The notes beneath the pieces are model-generated. The model had not been told where the DNA came from, did no database searches, and saw nothing but the letters and a program-made list of their open reading frames with translations. Shown in pieces: positions 17,787 to 28,821 of a stretch of DNA of 64,000 bases (within the stretch, counting starts at the first letter, position 1; the number at the start of each line of letters is the position of its first letter). The stretch spans positions 930,001 to 994,000 of the forward strand of contig NZ_JAPKNJ010000002.1 of the NCBI RefSeq assembly GCF_026343945.1, written 5' to 3'. This stretch comes from Kaistia algarum. GTDB taxonomy: Bacteria; Pseudomonadota; Alphaproteobacteria; Rhizobiales; Kaistiaceae. Made by a program: the position numbers and the translations under genes.

Positions 17787-17950
17787 CCCGCGGGCCGACA
17801 TGTCGCCGCGCTCGGCCGAGCCATCATGCTCGAACATTGATGTCAACGCCTCGAACAGGAGGTCGAGATCGGCCTGCCCGAAGCTGTCGACTGGGCTGCG
17901 ATCGCCGACCCATCCGGTGACGACCATCTTCTGCATGGTCGGTCGGACGG
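17787..17950 (-). pseudogene. Remnant of cas7 (csd2) of a type I-C CRISPR system
   Basis: On the minus strand the frame contains FGQADLDLLFEALTS followed by MFEHDGSAERGDMSARG. This is the conserved C-terminal region of Csd2/Cas7c, usually GFSDxDLxLLWxALxxMFEHDRSAARGxM. Just upstream, RPTMQKMVVTGW recalls TMGRKHxVPYGLYxAHG with a deletion, and a shifted frame supplies SAIAAQST before F. A small deletion and two frame changes within about 55 codons show it is dead. No other cas gene, repeat array or spacer was found nearby, so the host apparently lost a type I-C system here or picked up a fragment. The match rests on my knowledge of the family. Confidence 0.6.
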
Positions 17951-17997
17951 CCTCAGAAATCATGGCGAAACCAATGGGTCTTGGCATCCCGACCGAA

Positions 17998-19082
17998 TTA
18001 CATGTGGCCGTCGCGGCGTCGATCGGCGGCCTGATCGAAGGTCAAAATGGCGCCGGACAGGATCGCCGCATCGCCGGCGAAGCGCTCCGCAGCCGTCATG
18101 AGCCCTCCGGCTGCGATCGTCCAGCCGAGCGCGGAGGTGCCGCCCAGCGTCAGATCGTCGGTGCCGCACTTGACCATCACGCCGTTCGTGCCGCCAAGGC
18201 CAGCGATATCGCCCGCGAAGCTCGCATCGGCCGCCTGGTCGAACTCGACCGTCCCCGGATTGGCGATGTTGCCAAGGACAAGATCGGTGTTTCCGATCAG
18301 CGTTCCGGTCTCGACCTGCGTGCCGCCGGATTAGCTGTCGGTACCCGTCAGGATCAGCGTGCCGAGGCCGTTCTTCACGAGGGTCGACGCCCCGGTGAGT
18401 TCAAACGCGATGGTCGCAGTCATGCTGGCGCCCGCCGCCGAGCCGGCACCGACGCGGATTATAGTCGTCCCGCCGGCATCCTGCAGCGCAACGGAATCGC
18501 CTTCGACACGGTAGCCGTCGGCGGCAAACTGCATCCCGGTCACGCCGATCGCGCCGGCGCCGTGCCGCCGATGTAGCCGTCGACCCCGGACAAGGTGAGC
18601 GTGCCGGCGCCCTGCTTCGCCAGCTCGCCGCCGCTGACGACGCCGGTCAGGCCGAGCGTGGTGCTGAAGGCGACATCGAAGACGCGCATGGCCGTCAAGG
18701 TGACGCCGCGCACCGAGGCGATGTCGCCGGTCGTGGACAGCGCTCCGCCATTGAAGATCAAGCCGCCCGCCACCGCGCCGAGATTGGCGTCGGACGACAC
18801 CTGAAGCGTGCCGCCGTCGATCCGCGCGCCGCCGGAATAGGTGTTGGTGCCGGACAGCACCAGAGGGCCGCTTCCGGTCTTGGCAAGCCGCGCCGACGCG
18901 CTACCGTCGGCGATCACCGAGCTGATGCTGGCGCTGACACCGCTGTCCGTCGAAACGACGGCCACAGTGCCCTCGCCGCTCCTCTTTGGAATCTCGGCCC
19001 GCCACCGAGTTATCTCCGTCGCCACGATATGGGATGGCGTGAGCGACGTTCTCCGAGAACTGCCTCGCCCCCATTCCTCCAA
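17998..19082 (-). pseudogene. Autotransporter passenger-domain fragment, broken
   Basis: The minus strand encodes several autotransporter-associated beta-strand repeats: LAKTGSGPLVLSGTNTYSGG, ARIDGGTLQVSSDANLG, LAKQGAGTLTLSGVDGYIGG, then ADGYRVEGDSVALQDAGGTT and LVKNGLGTLILTGTDS. Around 18540 the frame shifts. At about 18333 the repeat motif GTDS-Y-SGG has TAA in place of the tyrosine codon, and the frame then continues with SGGTQVETGTLIGN and KCGTDDLTLGGTSALGW until about 17998. No signal peptide and no C-terminal beta-barrel are present. It was once part of a large secreted adhesin-like protein. Confidence 0.75.
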
Positions 19083-19123
19083 GAAGCATCTTGACTCGGA
19101 CCGCGAACGGCTGTTTCTAGAAC

Positions 19124-19154
19124 GGAAGATATTTCATGTGTTGAAAGATCTTCC
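19124..19154. promoter_or_regulatory. 31-bp nested palindrome, candidate SorC-family operator
   Basis: GGAAGAT (19124-19130) mirrors ATCTTCC (19148-19154), and inside them TTTCA (19132-19136) mirrors TGAAA (19142-19146), all around one centre. It lies 53 bases upstream of the first gene of the operon that encodes a SorC-family regulator. A TTGACT at 19091-19096 could be the -35 element. SorC proteins are tetramers that bind long palindromes, so it fits as their operator; the assignment is by position. Confidence 0.55.
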
Positions 19155-19207
19155 ATAACGATTGCAGCTGGGAGGATCCACTGCGCAATCCAAGGGGAGG
19201 AAATCCA

Positions 19208-20245
19208 ATGACCAGAATAGCCGCAAAGCTTCTGGGCAGTGTCGCGGGCCTCGGTCTCGCGGTATTTGGCTCGGTAGTGCCCCATGCCCAGGCGGCGGAG
19301 CCGTTCCGCTGCGACCCTGGAGAGCTCTATGCAATGAACGTCATGGTGTCCGGGGTCGAATACTGGTTCCCGGTCTATGAGATGTTCAAACAGGCGGCCC
19401 ATCAGATGGGTTGCGACACGATCTATACCGGCACTCCCGACTATGACGTTACCAAGCAGATCGCGAGCTTCGAGCAGGTTCTAGCGCGCCAGCCGAAGGG
19501 GATCCTGGTTCATCCGATGAACGCCGATCCCTTCATCGAGCCGATCAACCGCGCGATCGAACAGGGTACGGCGATCGTCACCTTCGCGGCGGATTCGCCG
19601 AACTCGAACCGCACGGCGTTCATCACGTCGAACAACGATCTGGAGGGGACCGGCGCGGCTGATGCTGTGGCCAAGGCCATGGATGGCAAGGGCGAATATG
19701 CGGTCCTCGAGAATCCGGGCCAAGACAATCACGACCGCCGGATCGCAGCCTTCATCGCCCGGATGGAAGCGAAGTGGCCCAACATGAAGCTCGTGGCCCG
19801 CGCCGCATCGAACCAGGACGCCAACAAGGCCTATCAGGCGGTGCTGTCCATGGCGCAGGCCAATCCGAACCTCGGCGCGATCTTCATGCCCGAGGCGAAC
19901 TCGGCCCTTGGTGCGGCGCAGGCGAGCGTCGAGCTTGGTGGCAAGATCAAGATCATGACGGCTGACGTGAACGCCAAGATCCTCGACATGATCAAGGCCG
20001 GCGAGGTCTTCGGCTCGATCAATCCGAACCAGGGCATGCAGGGCTATCTCGGGTTTCTCACGCTCTACCTGGCGGCTCATCCAGACATGATCGACCCAAT
20101 GAACGATGCCAAGCGGAACGGCAAGAATGCCATGACGATCCCCTATATCGACAATGGCTACGCCGTCGTCACGGCCCAGAACGCCGACGACTTCTATTGG
20201 GACGCCTATCTGAAGCGTCGCGGCACGAAGGGCATCGAGGAATAA
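19208..20245 (+). CDS. Sugar ABC transporter substrate-binding protein (CUT2)
   Basis: A 345-residue periplasmic binding protein. The signal peptide ends at PHAQA, about residue 29. The mature part has MNVMVSGVEYWFPVYEMF, YTGTPDYDVTKQIASFEQVL and VHPMNADPFIEPINRAIEQG, typical of ribose/rhizopine-type binding proteins. The start ATG follows GGGGAGGAAATCC. It is first in a nine-gene plus-strand operon, and a very strong hairpin separates it from the ATPase gene, probably to stabilise its message. Substrate unknown; the downstream enzymes suggest a polyol or polyol derivative. Confidence 0.93.
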   Translation: MTRIAAKLLGSVAGLGLAVFGSVVPHAQAAEPFRCDPGELYAMNVMVSGVEYWFPVYEMFKQAAHQMGCDTIYTGTPDYDVTKQIASFEQVLARQPKGILVHPMNADPFIEPINRAIEQGTAIVTFAADSPNSNRTAFITSNNDLEGTGAADAVAKAMDGKGEYAVLENPGQDNHDRRIAAFIARMEAKWPNMKLVARAASNQDANKAYQAVLSMAQANPNLGAIFMPEANSALGAAQASVELGGKIKIMTADVNAKILDMIKAGEVFGSINPNQGMQGYLGFLTLYLAAHPDMIDPMNDAKRNGKNAMTIPYIDNGYAVVTAQNADDFYWDAYLKRRGTKGIEE

Positions 20246-20259
20246 GACCTCCCGCCATC

Positions 20260-20283
20260 GCCGGCCGGAACTCTCCGGCCGGC
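20260..20283 (+). terminator. Perfect 10-bp hairpin between binding-protein and ATPase genes
   Basis: GCCGGCCGGA (20260-20269) pairs perfectly with TCCGGCCGGC (20274-20283) across a four-base loop. No U-run follows, so it probably acts as a 3' stabiliser or partial attenuator that keeps binding-protein mRNA more abundant than that of the downstream genes. Confidence 0.75.
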
Positions 20284-20326
20284 CCCATCCCCGCTTGAAC
20301 GGCGCGCTCGCGCCGCAGGGTCGTCC

Positions 20327-21834
<1,508 letters not shown>

Positions 21835-21838
<4 letters not shown>

Positions 21839-22806
21839 GCACCAGCGAAACCTCCACCCTCGTTCGCATCGTGCGGGTGCGCGAATTCGGCCTCCTCGCC
21901 ATCATCGCCGTCCTTTTCGTCGTGATGAGCCTGGCATCGCCCTATTTCCTGACCTGGACGAACATGCGGGCGATCCTGCTGTCGTTCTCGATCGAGGGCA
22001 TCGTCGTCATCGGCATGACGATCCTGCTGATCGTCGGCGGCATTGACCTATCCGTGGGCTCCGTGGTGTGTCTGGCCATGGTAATCGGCGGGACGCTGTT
22101 CCTCGCCGGGCTCGACCCCTGGACGGCCAGCCTCATCGCCGTCGCTGTCTGCGGCTTCATCGGCTTTCTGATGGGGCTATGCGTCACCCGGATCGGGCTG
22201 CACTTCTTCATCGTCTCGCTGGCCTTCATGGTCATCACGCGCGGCCTCAGCCTGCTGTTGACCCAGGGGACGCCGCAGTCGCTCTTCTCCTTGCCGCCCG
22301 CCTTCAAGTTCGTGGGTCAGGGCAACCTCAGCGGCGTCCCGTTCGTGATCGTGATCTTCCTCGTCCTGATCGCGCTGTTCGACATATTGCTGCGCCGGTC
22401 GATCCTGTTCCGCCGGGTTTACTACACCGGCTCCAACGAGAAGGCCGCCCGCTTTTCCGGTATCGATACCAAGCGCGCCAAGGTCCTCTGCGCCACCATC
22501 TGCAGCCTCCTGGCTGGGGTTGCCGGCGTCGTCTATATGGCGCGCTTCGGCGCCGCGACGCCCCAGTTCGGCATTGGCATGGAACTGAGCGTGATCGCGG
22601 CCGCCGTGATCGGCGGGGCGAGCCTCAACGGCGGGTCCGGAACGATCGCCGGCGCCGTGCTGGGCGCCGCATTGCTCTCGCTGGTGACGTCGTCACTCAT
22701 CCTGCTGAACGTGCCGGTCTACTGGCAGGATATAATCCGGGGGACGATTCTCCTGGTGGCCGTGACGATCGACCACTTCCTCAATGCCAGCAAGACCCGA
22801 GGCTGA
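21835..22806 (+). CDS. Sugar ABC transporter permease (CUT2)
   Basis: A 323-residue hydrophobic protein with the CUT2 permease motifs LIVGGIDLSVGSVVCLAM and AAAVIGGASLNGGSG and about nine membrane segments. The start overlaps the ATPase stop, giving translational coupling, and the next gene (SorC regulator) begins six bases after its stop. It is the membrane part of the importer for this catabolic operon. Confidence 0.95.
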
Positions 22807-22812
22807 AGTACC

Positions 22813-23796
22813 ATGCCGGCTGCCCTGTTCAGCGAGACCGAAAGGCTGCGACGCATCCACCGGGTGCTCGTCATGCTCTACCAGGAGCACAAGTCCCAGG
22901 CCGAAATTGCGGCGGATATGGGCCTGTCGCCGGCGACGATCAACCGGATGATTCGCGAGGGGCATGAGCGCGGTCTGATCGAGATTCGCGTCCGCTCGCC
23001 CTTTGGCGGGACGGAGGGGCTGGCTTCGGCGCTGAAGCGGGTCGGGAAGCTGGATGGTGCCGTCACCGTGTCGTCGCCGTCGAGCGATCCGGCCATCGTG
23101 CTGAATGCCGTCGCCGATGCGGCCGCCGCCTCGCTGCTCGAGGGTCTCGCCGACGGCATGACCATCGCCGTCTCGGGCGGCGTGGCGCTGTGCGCGGTGA
23201 TCGAGGCGCTGTCGCCGGGCCGGAAATACGACGTTCGCGTGGTACCCGCCACGGGAGGGGTGCAGGGCAAGTTCCGCACCGACGTCAACCATGTCGCCGT
23301 GGCGCTGGCCGAGAAGCTCGGGGGAACGGCCTACCAGCTTCACGCCCCGGTCTTCGCGGCGAACGAGGCCGAGCGGGCGGCGCTGATGTCGGTCTCGACG
23401 ATCCACGGCGTTCTGGAGATGGCTCGGACCGCCGATGTGGCGCTATTCGGCATCGGCTCGGTGCGCGAAGCCGATAGCACCTACCTGACCTTCACCGCGA
23501 CCGTGGACCGCGCTGCGATCGAGCGAGCCGGCGCGGAGGGCGAACTGCTGGCCCATCTCGTCGACGCCGACGGCAGGCCCAGCGCCTACCCCTCCAACCA
23601 GCGCCTCGTCGCGCTGACGCTTGACGAGCTTGCGCGCATCCCGCGGCGCATCGCGGTCGCCTCGGGCGAGCGGAAGGTCGAGCCGATCGCGGCGGTGCTG
23701 CGCGGGGGAACGGTCGGTCATCTGATCACTGACGACGCGACGGCCCGGGACGTGATCCGGAAAATGGAGGGAGCGACAAATGCAGATCCAGCGTGA
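22813..23796 (+). CDS. SorC-family sugar-binding transcriptional regulator
   Basis: A 327-residue SorC/DeoR-like regulator. The N-terminal helix-turn-helix is in HKSQAEIAADMGLSPATINR, and the large C-terminal effector domain resembles a sugar-phosphate isomerase fold with TIAVSGGVALCAVIEAL, VVPATGGVQG and ALFGIGSVREADS. Such regulators usually respond to a phosphorylated intermediate. EryD, which controls erythritol catabolism in rhizobia and Brucella, belongs to the same family and also sits with a CUT2 importer and a GlpD-like enzyme. It overlaps the next gene by 17 bases, and the nested palindrome upstream of the operon is its likely site. Confidence 0.92.
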   Translation: MPAALFSETERLRRIHRVLVMLYQEHKSQAEIAADMGLSPATINRMIREGHERGLIEIRVRSPFGGTEGLASALKRVGKLDGAVTVSSPSSDPAIVLNAVADAAAASLLEGLADGMTIAVSGGVALCAVIEALSPGRKYDVRVVPATGGVQGKFRTDVNHVAVALAEKLGGTAYQLHAPVFAANEAERAALMSVSTIHGVLEMARTADVALFGIGSVREADSTYLTFTATVDRAAIERAGAEGELLAHLVDADGRPSAYPSNQRLVALTLDELARIPRRIAVASGERKVEPIAAVLRGGTVGHLITDDATARDVIRKMEGATNADPA

Positions 23797-24772
23797 GATC
23801 GGATCGAGCGGCGTCTCGGCCAGTGCCGTCGGGCTGGGCACATGGGCGATGGGCGGCTGGATGTGGGGCGGCGGCGACGACGCGGCATCCATCGCAGCGA
23901 TCCGGGCAGCGCTTGATTGCGGCATCACGCTGATCGATACGGCACCGGCCTATGGGCTCGGCCGCGCCGAGGAGATTGTCGGCCGGGCAATCGAAGGCCG
24001 GCGCGATGAGGTCGTGCTGATCACCAAATGCGGCCTCGTCTGGGACACGGACGAGGGTCGGCCCTTTGTCGGGCAGGACGGCAAGATGATCCATCGCTTC
24101 CTCGGTCCGGACTCCGTGCGCCTTGAGCTGGAGGCCAGCCTTCGCCGCCTTCGCACCGATCATGTCGACGTGCTGATCACGCACTGGCAGGACCCGACGA
24201 CCCCGATTGCCGAAACCATGGGCGCGCTGGAGGCGCTGAAGACCGAGGGCAAGATCCGCGCGATCGGCATCAGCAATGCGAGCGTCGAGGATCTGGAGGC
24301 CTATCGGCTTGCGGGCTCCGTCGATTGTGTGCAGGAGGCCTACAACATGCTCGATCGCGGGCTGGAGCAAACGCTTCTTCCGGTCTGCCGCGCTGCCGGC
24401 ATCTCGGTCATCGGCTATTCGAGCCTGGCGCTCGGCCTGCTGACCGGACGCATCGGTCCGGACCGGATTTTCGAGGGCGATGACCTCAGGCGGACTCATC
24501 CGCGCTTCTCGGTGCAGAACCGCGCGCGGGTTGCTGAATTCGCAACGGCGATCGCCGGCATAGCGAGACGCCATGGCGCGGAGATCGGTGACATCGTCAT
24601 CGCCTGGACGCTGGCGCAGCCCGGTATCACCTTCTCTCTCTGCGGGGCCAGGAATGCCGGTCAGTCGATCCAGAATGCCCGCGCCGGCGAACTGACCCTG
24701 ACGGCGGACGACCTCGCGACGATCGACGCCGCCATCGCCGCGCATCTGGGCCCGGTCGCCGCGGCAGCCTGA
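23780..24772 (+). CDS. Aldo/keto reductase
   Basis: A 330-residue NADP(H)-dependent oxidoreductase of the AKR fold. Catalytic residues are in LIDTAPAYGLGRAEEIVG (Asp and Tyr), VLITKCG (Lys) and LITHWQDP (His). The C-terminal cofactor part has SLCGARNAGQSIQNARAGEL. It would interconvert a sugar aldehyde or ketone and an alcohol within the pathway. It is co-transcribed, overlapping the regulator gene by 17 bases and ending three bases before the next start. The substrate cannot be told from sequence. Confidence 0.92.
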   Translation: MQIQREIGSSGVSASAVGLGTWAMGGWMWGGGDDAASIAAIRAALDCGITLIDTAPAYGLGRAEEIVGRAIEGRRDEVVLITKCGLVWDTDEGRPFVGQDGKMIHRFLGPDSVRLELEASLRRLRTDHVDVLITHWQDPTTPIAETMGALEALKTEGKIRAIGISNASVEDLEAYRLAGSVDCVQEAYNMLDRGLEQTLLPVCRAAGISVIGYSSLALGLLTGRIGPDRIFEGDDLRRTHPRFSVQNRARVAEFATAIAGIARRHGAEIGDIVIAWTLAQPGITFSLCGARNAGQSIQNARAGELTLTADDLATIDAAIAAHLGPVAAAA

Positions 24773-24775
24773 TCC

Positions 24776-26461
24776 ATGTCGCATCCCGCCCCGCCAGTTC
24801 CCGAATCCGTCGACGTGCTGGTCATTGGCGGCGGCATCAATGGCATCAGCACGTTTCGCGAACTCGCTCTCCAGGGCGTCGACGTAGCCCTGATGGAGCG
24901 CGACGATTTCTGCTCCGGCGCCAGCGCGGCGCTGTCGCGCATGGTGCATGGCGGCCTGCGCTATATGGAGAACGGCGAGTTCCGGCTGGTGCACCAGTCG
25001 CTGCTCGAACGTGACCGGCTGTTGCGCAATGCCCCGCATTGCGTCTCGCCTCTGCCGACGCTGATCCCGATCAATGTCTGGTTCAAGGGCATGTCGGCGA
25101 CCCTCGCCGCCTTTTTCGGCCGCGGCGGCGGACCGCGGCGGCGGCCTGGCGTCATGGTTCGCCTCGGACTGACGCTCTACGATCTGCTCTCCTGGCGCAG
25201 CCGGACCATGCCGCGCCATCGCGGTCTCGGCCGACGCGAAGCCCGGCGGATGGCTCCCGGACTTACCGGGGACGCGATCGGCGCCGTGCTCTACTACGAC
25301 GCCCGCGTCACCATGCCGGAACGGCTGGGTGTCGAAATGGTGCTCGACACGGAGGCGCAGACCGAGGCTCGCACCTTCTCCTATACCGAGATCGTCGGCG
25401 GGAACCGCGACGGCCTCGTGTGGCGCGACCGGCTGACCGGCGCCAGCGGGCGCATCGCGGCAAAGGTCGTCGTCAACGCGACGGGAGCGTGGGTCGACCA
25501 TGTCGACGGCGCGATCCGACAGGCTGAAAATCGCAGGCGCGTCCAGGGCACCAAGGGTTCGCATCTGATGATCCGCAACGAGGCGCTTCGGGCCGCGCTC
25601 GGCGATCACATGATCTACTACGAGAATTCCGACGGCCGCATCTGCATTGCGTTCAACCATGCCGGCGCGTCGATGGTCGGCTCCACCGACATTCGCGTCG
25701 ACGATCCGGACGATGCCGTCTGCCTGGCCGAGGAGCGCGACTATATGCTCGGCGCGCTCGCCGGCGTTTTTCCGAAACTCGAAATCGTCGATGACGAGAT
25801 CGTCCACGTCTTCACCGGCGTCCGGCCGCTGCCCGTCAGCGGCGACGGTCCGACAGGACGGATCAGCCGCGACCATTCGGTCGAGGTGGAACCCTCCGGC
25901 CCCCTGCCCTATGCGCTCTTGACGCTGATCGGCGGCAAGTGGACCACCTTTCGCGCTTTCGGCGAGGAAGTGGCGGATCTCGCGCTGAAGCAGCTTGGCC
26001 GGCACCGCACGCTGAGCACGCAGGATATGCCGATCGGTGGCGGTCGCGACCTGCCGCTAAAGCCACAGGCGCGGGATCGCTGGGTCCGCGAGCAGGCGGA
26101 GGTAGCGGGCCTCTCCGAAACGGAATTCGGCCGGCTCGCGCGGCGTTATGGCAGCCGGGCCACCCAGGTGGCGCGGTTCATCGGCGAGGGGCCGGACGCG
26201 CCGCTCCACCATGCCGGCGATCATTCGAGGCGAGAGCTGCTGTTCCTGATCTTGCACGAACGGGTGCGCGAGATCGGAGACCTGCTGCTCCGGCGCACCG
26301 CGCTCGGCATCGAGGGCCGGATCAGCCCGTCGCTGGTCGAGGAAGTCGCCGGCATCATGGCCGATCCGCTCGGCTGGTCGGAGGCCGAAAGAGCCGGTGC
26401 CGTCGGCCGCTTCGAGACCATCATGTCCCGCCGCCACCGCGTGCAGGGCGACGATCGCTGA
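24776..26461 (+). CDS. FAD-dependent glycerol-3-phosphate dehydrogenase-like enzyme (GlpD/EryB type)
   Basis: A 561-residue flavoprotein of the GlpD family, which oxidises polyol phosphates and passes electrons to quinone at the membrane. The FAD-binding motif is VLVIGGGINGISTFRELA near residue 14, then CSGASAALSRMVHGGLRYME, VVNATGAWVDHVDGA, and the substrate-side YENSDGRICIAF and VGSTDIRVDDPD. A C-terminal helical cap domain follows (KWTTFRAFGEEVADLAL). Erythritol-phosphate dehydrogenase EryB has the same architecture, and the operon content (CUT2, SorC, kinase) makes a polyol phosphate more likely than glycerol phosphate itself. Start ATG at 24776, three bases after the reductase stop. Confidence 0.9.
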   Translation: MSHPAPPVPESVDVLVIGGGINGISTFRELALQGVDVALMERDDFCSGASAALSRMVHGGLRYMENGEFRLVHQSLLERDRLLRNAPHCVSPLPTLIPINVWFKGMSATLAAFFGRGGGPRRRPGVMVRLGLTLYDLLSWRSRTMPRHRGLGRREARRMAPGLTGDAIGAVLYYDARVTMPERLGVEMVLDTEAQTEARTFSYTEIVGGNRDGLVWRDRLTGASGRIAAKVVVNATGAWVDHVDGAIRQAENRRRVQGTKGSHLMIRNEALRAALGDHMIYYENSDGRICIAFNHAGASMVGSTDIRVDDPDDAVCLAEERDYMLGALAGVFPKLEIVDDEIVHVFTGVRPLPVSGDGPTGRISRDHSVEVEPSGPLPYALLTLIGGKWTTFRAFGEEVADLALKQLGRHRTLSTQDMPIGGGRDLPLKPQARDRWVREQAEVAGLSETEFGRLARRYGSRATQVARFIGEGPDAPLHHAGDHSRRELLFLILHERVREIGDLLLRRTALGIEGRISPSLVEEVAGIMADPLGWSEAERAGAVGRFETIMSRRHRVQGDDR

Positions 26462-26473
26462 AGGGAGGAAATG

Positions 26474-27322
26474 ATGTACCTGACGAAGAAGGTTCGCCTG
26501 AACCGGCTGATGCGCGGCGGTCGCTGTCTCGATGTCGCGATCGATCATGGCGTCTGCAATGAGCCCTCATTCATGGCGGGCATCGAGGACATGGCCGGCG
26601 TCGTGAAGATGCTCGCCGCCGCCGCGCCTGACGCCATCCAGATGAATTACGGCCAGTCGGACCTGCTGCAATCGCTCCCCGGTCCGCATCGCCCCGCCCT
26701 CGTCATGCGGGTCGATATGGGCAATCCCTATAACCGGCAGCGCCACCGTGAGATGTGGGCGGTGCTGCAGAACGAGTCCGACCCCATCCTGCCGGCACTG
26801 CGCATGGATGCCGCCTGCGTTGTCGTGAACCTGTTCATGCTCCCGGATGAGCCCGGGCTGTTCCGGCAATGCGTCCAGAACATCAGCCGCCTCGGCAATG
26901 ATTGCGAGAAATACGGCATGCCGTTGATGATCGAGCCGCTGGTGATGCAACCGAACGAGAAGGGCGGCTATCTCGTTGATGGTGACACCGAGAAGATCGT
27001 GACGCTGGTTCGCCTTGCGCGCGAAATGGGGGCGGACATCGTCAAGGCGGATCCCACCGACGACCCGTCCGAATTCCATCACGTGGTCCAGGCGGCACGA
27101 TGCCCGGTGCTGGTGCGCGGCGGCGGCAAGGCGGATCTCCGCCGGGTGCTGGAGAATTCGGCCCTGCTGATGGGGCAAGGTGCACACGGCATGGTCTATG
27201 GCCGCAACATCTACCAGCACGACAATCCCCGCGCCGTGGTCGCCGCGCTGATGGCGATCATCCATGACGGCGCGGACGCCGACGCGGCTTGGTCGATCTA
27301 TGGCGGCAGTGCATCGCCATGA
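26474..27322 (+). CDS. Class I aldolase of the DeoC/FbaB (LsrF-like) family
   Basis: About 282 residues with a TIM-barrel aldolase pattern: CLDVAIDHGVCNEPSF near the N-terminus, MIEPLVMQ in the middle, the probable Schiff-base lysine in ADIVKADPTDDP near residue 191, and the phosphate-binding VLVRGGGKAD and GAHGMVYGRNIYQH at the end. Such enzymes split ketose phosphates into dihydroxyacetone phosphate or a related keto product and an aldehyde. Two adjacent ATGs exist; GGGAGG is only two bases from the first but five from the second (26474), so I choose the second. The kinase start overlaps its stop codon (ATGA). Confidence 0.88.
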   Translation: MYLTKKVRLNRLMRGGRCLDVAIDHGVCNEPSFMAGIEDMAGVVKMLAAAAPDAIQMNYGQSDLLQSLPGPHRPALVMRVDMGNPYNRQRHREMWAVLQNESDPILPALRMDAACVVVNLFMLPDEPGLFRQCVQNISRLGNDCEKYGMPLMIEPLVMQPNEKGGYLVDGDTEKIVTLVRLAREMGADIVKADPTDDPSEFHHVVQAARCPVLVRGGGKADLRRVLENSALLMGQGAHGMVYGRNIYQHDNPRAVVAALMAIIHDGADADAAWSIYGGSASP

Positions 27323-28821
27323 CCGCCTTCCTGGGCATCGACGCGGGCAATACGGGCGTCAAGGCTGTGCTGTTCGACGCCGACGGTACCGAGCTTGCCC
27401 GCGCGCATCGCGACACCGGCGGAACCAGCCCGGCGCCCGGCATGGTCGAGCGCGATATCGGCCGCTTCCGCACCGACCTCGACGAACTCATCCGCGAGGT
27501 CATCGCCAGGAGCGGGCGGAGCAGTTCGGATATCGCCGGAATCGGAACGTCGGGGCACGGCAACGGCCTCTATCTGCTGGGCGCCGGGGGCGAGCCGGTG
27601 ATCGCGATCCAGTCGCTCGATACCCGCGCCGCCGGGCTCGTGGATGAATGGAGCGCCAGCGGCGTCGCGGAGGCGGCGGCCGCGATCTGCCTGCAGCGGC
27701 CCTGGCCGTCGCAGACGCCGACGCTTCTCGCCTGGATGAAGCGCCACCGGCCGGAGGCGCTCGCCGGCGCTCGCCATCTCGTCTTCTGCAAGGACATCGT
27801 CACCCACGCGCTGACAGGAGAGTTCGCGAGCGACGTCTCCGACATGGGCGGCGCCGGCCTGCTGCGGCTGCCGGGCAACGGCTACGACGCCGAGTTGCTG
27901 GCACTGTACGGCATCGACGACCTTGAGCCGTTGCTGCCACCGCTTTTCTGGCCGACCGATGTCGTCGGCGTCGTCACGACGGCGGCGAGCGAGCGTACCG
28001 GCCTCGCGCCAGGCACGCCGGTGGTTGCCGGCTTCTTTGACGTGGTCGCGAGTGCCGTCGGGGCGGGTGTGACGCGGCCGGGCCAGGCCTCCGTCATCCT
28101 GGGGACATGGAGCATCAACCAGGCGATCGTCGGGACCCCGGTGCCCGGTGTATTCATGTCGGCTGCCATCGAGCCCGGCCGCTACATGTCGATGGACAAT
28201 TCCGCGACCTCGGCCGCCAATCTCGAATGGATCGCCCATCACCTGCTCTCCCATGACGAGCGGCGGACCCACGGGGCCTTCGCGCTCGCTGACGCCCTCG
28301 CGCTCGCCGCGCCTCCGCGCGCCGACGGTCCGCTGTATCACCCCTATATCTATGGCGCGGGCCATGATCCGAGCGCCCGCGCGGGCTTCTTCGGGCTGGC
28401 CGGCTGGCATGATGCCGGCGATCTGATGCGCTCATTGTTCGAGGGGGTGGCCTTTGCCCATCTCGCTCATATCGAACGCCTGCGCGCCTCAGGCGTCGAT
28501 CTCGGCTTGATCACGCTCTCAGGTGGCGGCTCCAAGAGTCCGGTCTGGCCGCAGATGATGTCTGACATGCTCGGAGCGCCGGTGCGCGTCGCGGTTCAGA
28601 CAGAGACGGGAGCGCTTGGCGCCGCCATGGCCGCCGCAGTCGGGACCGGCTGCTACGCCAGCCTGGATGCGGCTTCGATCGCCATGGTCGCGCCGGCACG
28701 CGATGTGTCGCCGGATCAACGACTCGGTTTGCACTATCGCCGCCGCTACGCGCTCTGGCAGGCCCTGGAGAAGAGCCTGAAGCCACACTGGGATGCGTTG
28801 AGGAAGCTTGGGGATGCGTGA
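27319..28821 (+). CDS. FGGY carbohydrate kinase, L-xylulokinase (LyxK)-like
   Basis: A 500-residue sugar kinase: [20 protein letters not shown] at the N-terminus, [55 protein letters not shown] and [20 protein letters not shown]. These follow E. coli LyxK more closely than XylB or glycerol kinase. It would phosphorylate a ketose, or a polyol as erythritol kinase does, before the GlpD-like or aldolase step. The start at 27319 overlaps the aldolase stop; an in-frame start 30 bases earlier is inside the aldolase. The 3' end overlaps the oxidoreductase gene by eight bases. Confidence 0.9.
   Translation: MTAFLGIDAGNTGVKAVLFDADGTELARAHRDTGGTSPAPGMVERDIGRFRTDLDELIREVIARSGRSSSDIAGIGTSGHGNGLYLLGAGGEPVIAIQSLDTRAAGLVDEWSASGVAEAAAAICLQRPWPSQTPTLLAWMKRHRPEALAGARHLVFCKDIVTHALTGEFASDVSDMGGAGLLRLPGNGYDAELLALYGIDDLEPLLPPLFWPTDVVGVVTTAASERTGLAPGTPVVAGFFDVVASAVGAGVTRPGQASVILGTWSINQAIVGTPVPGVFMSAAIEPGRYMSMDNSATSAANLEWIAHHLLSHDERRTHGAFALADALALAAPPRADGPLYHPYIYGAGHDPSARAGFFGLAGWHDAGDLMRSLFEGVAFAHLAHIERLRASGVDLGLITLSGGGSKSPVWPQMMSDMLGAPVRVAVQTETGALGAAMAAAVGTGCYASLDAASIAMVAPARDVSPDQRLGLHYRRRYALWQALEKSLKPHWDALRKLGDA

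Noticed and set aside
17647..18576. 309-codon plus-strand frame across the decayed region
   Set aside because: The minus strand contains the cas7 and autotransporter remnants; the plus frame has no recognisable content.
23726..26005. 759-codon minus-strand frame
   Set aside because: Antisense to the aldo/keto reductase and GlpD-like genes; no recognisable domain, composition typical of a shadow frame.
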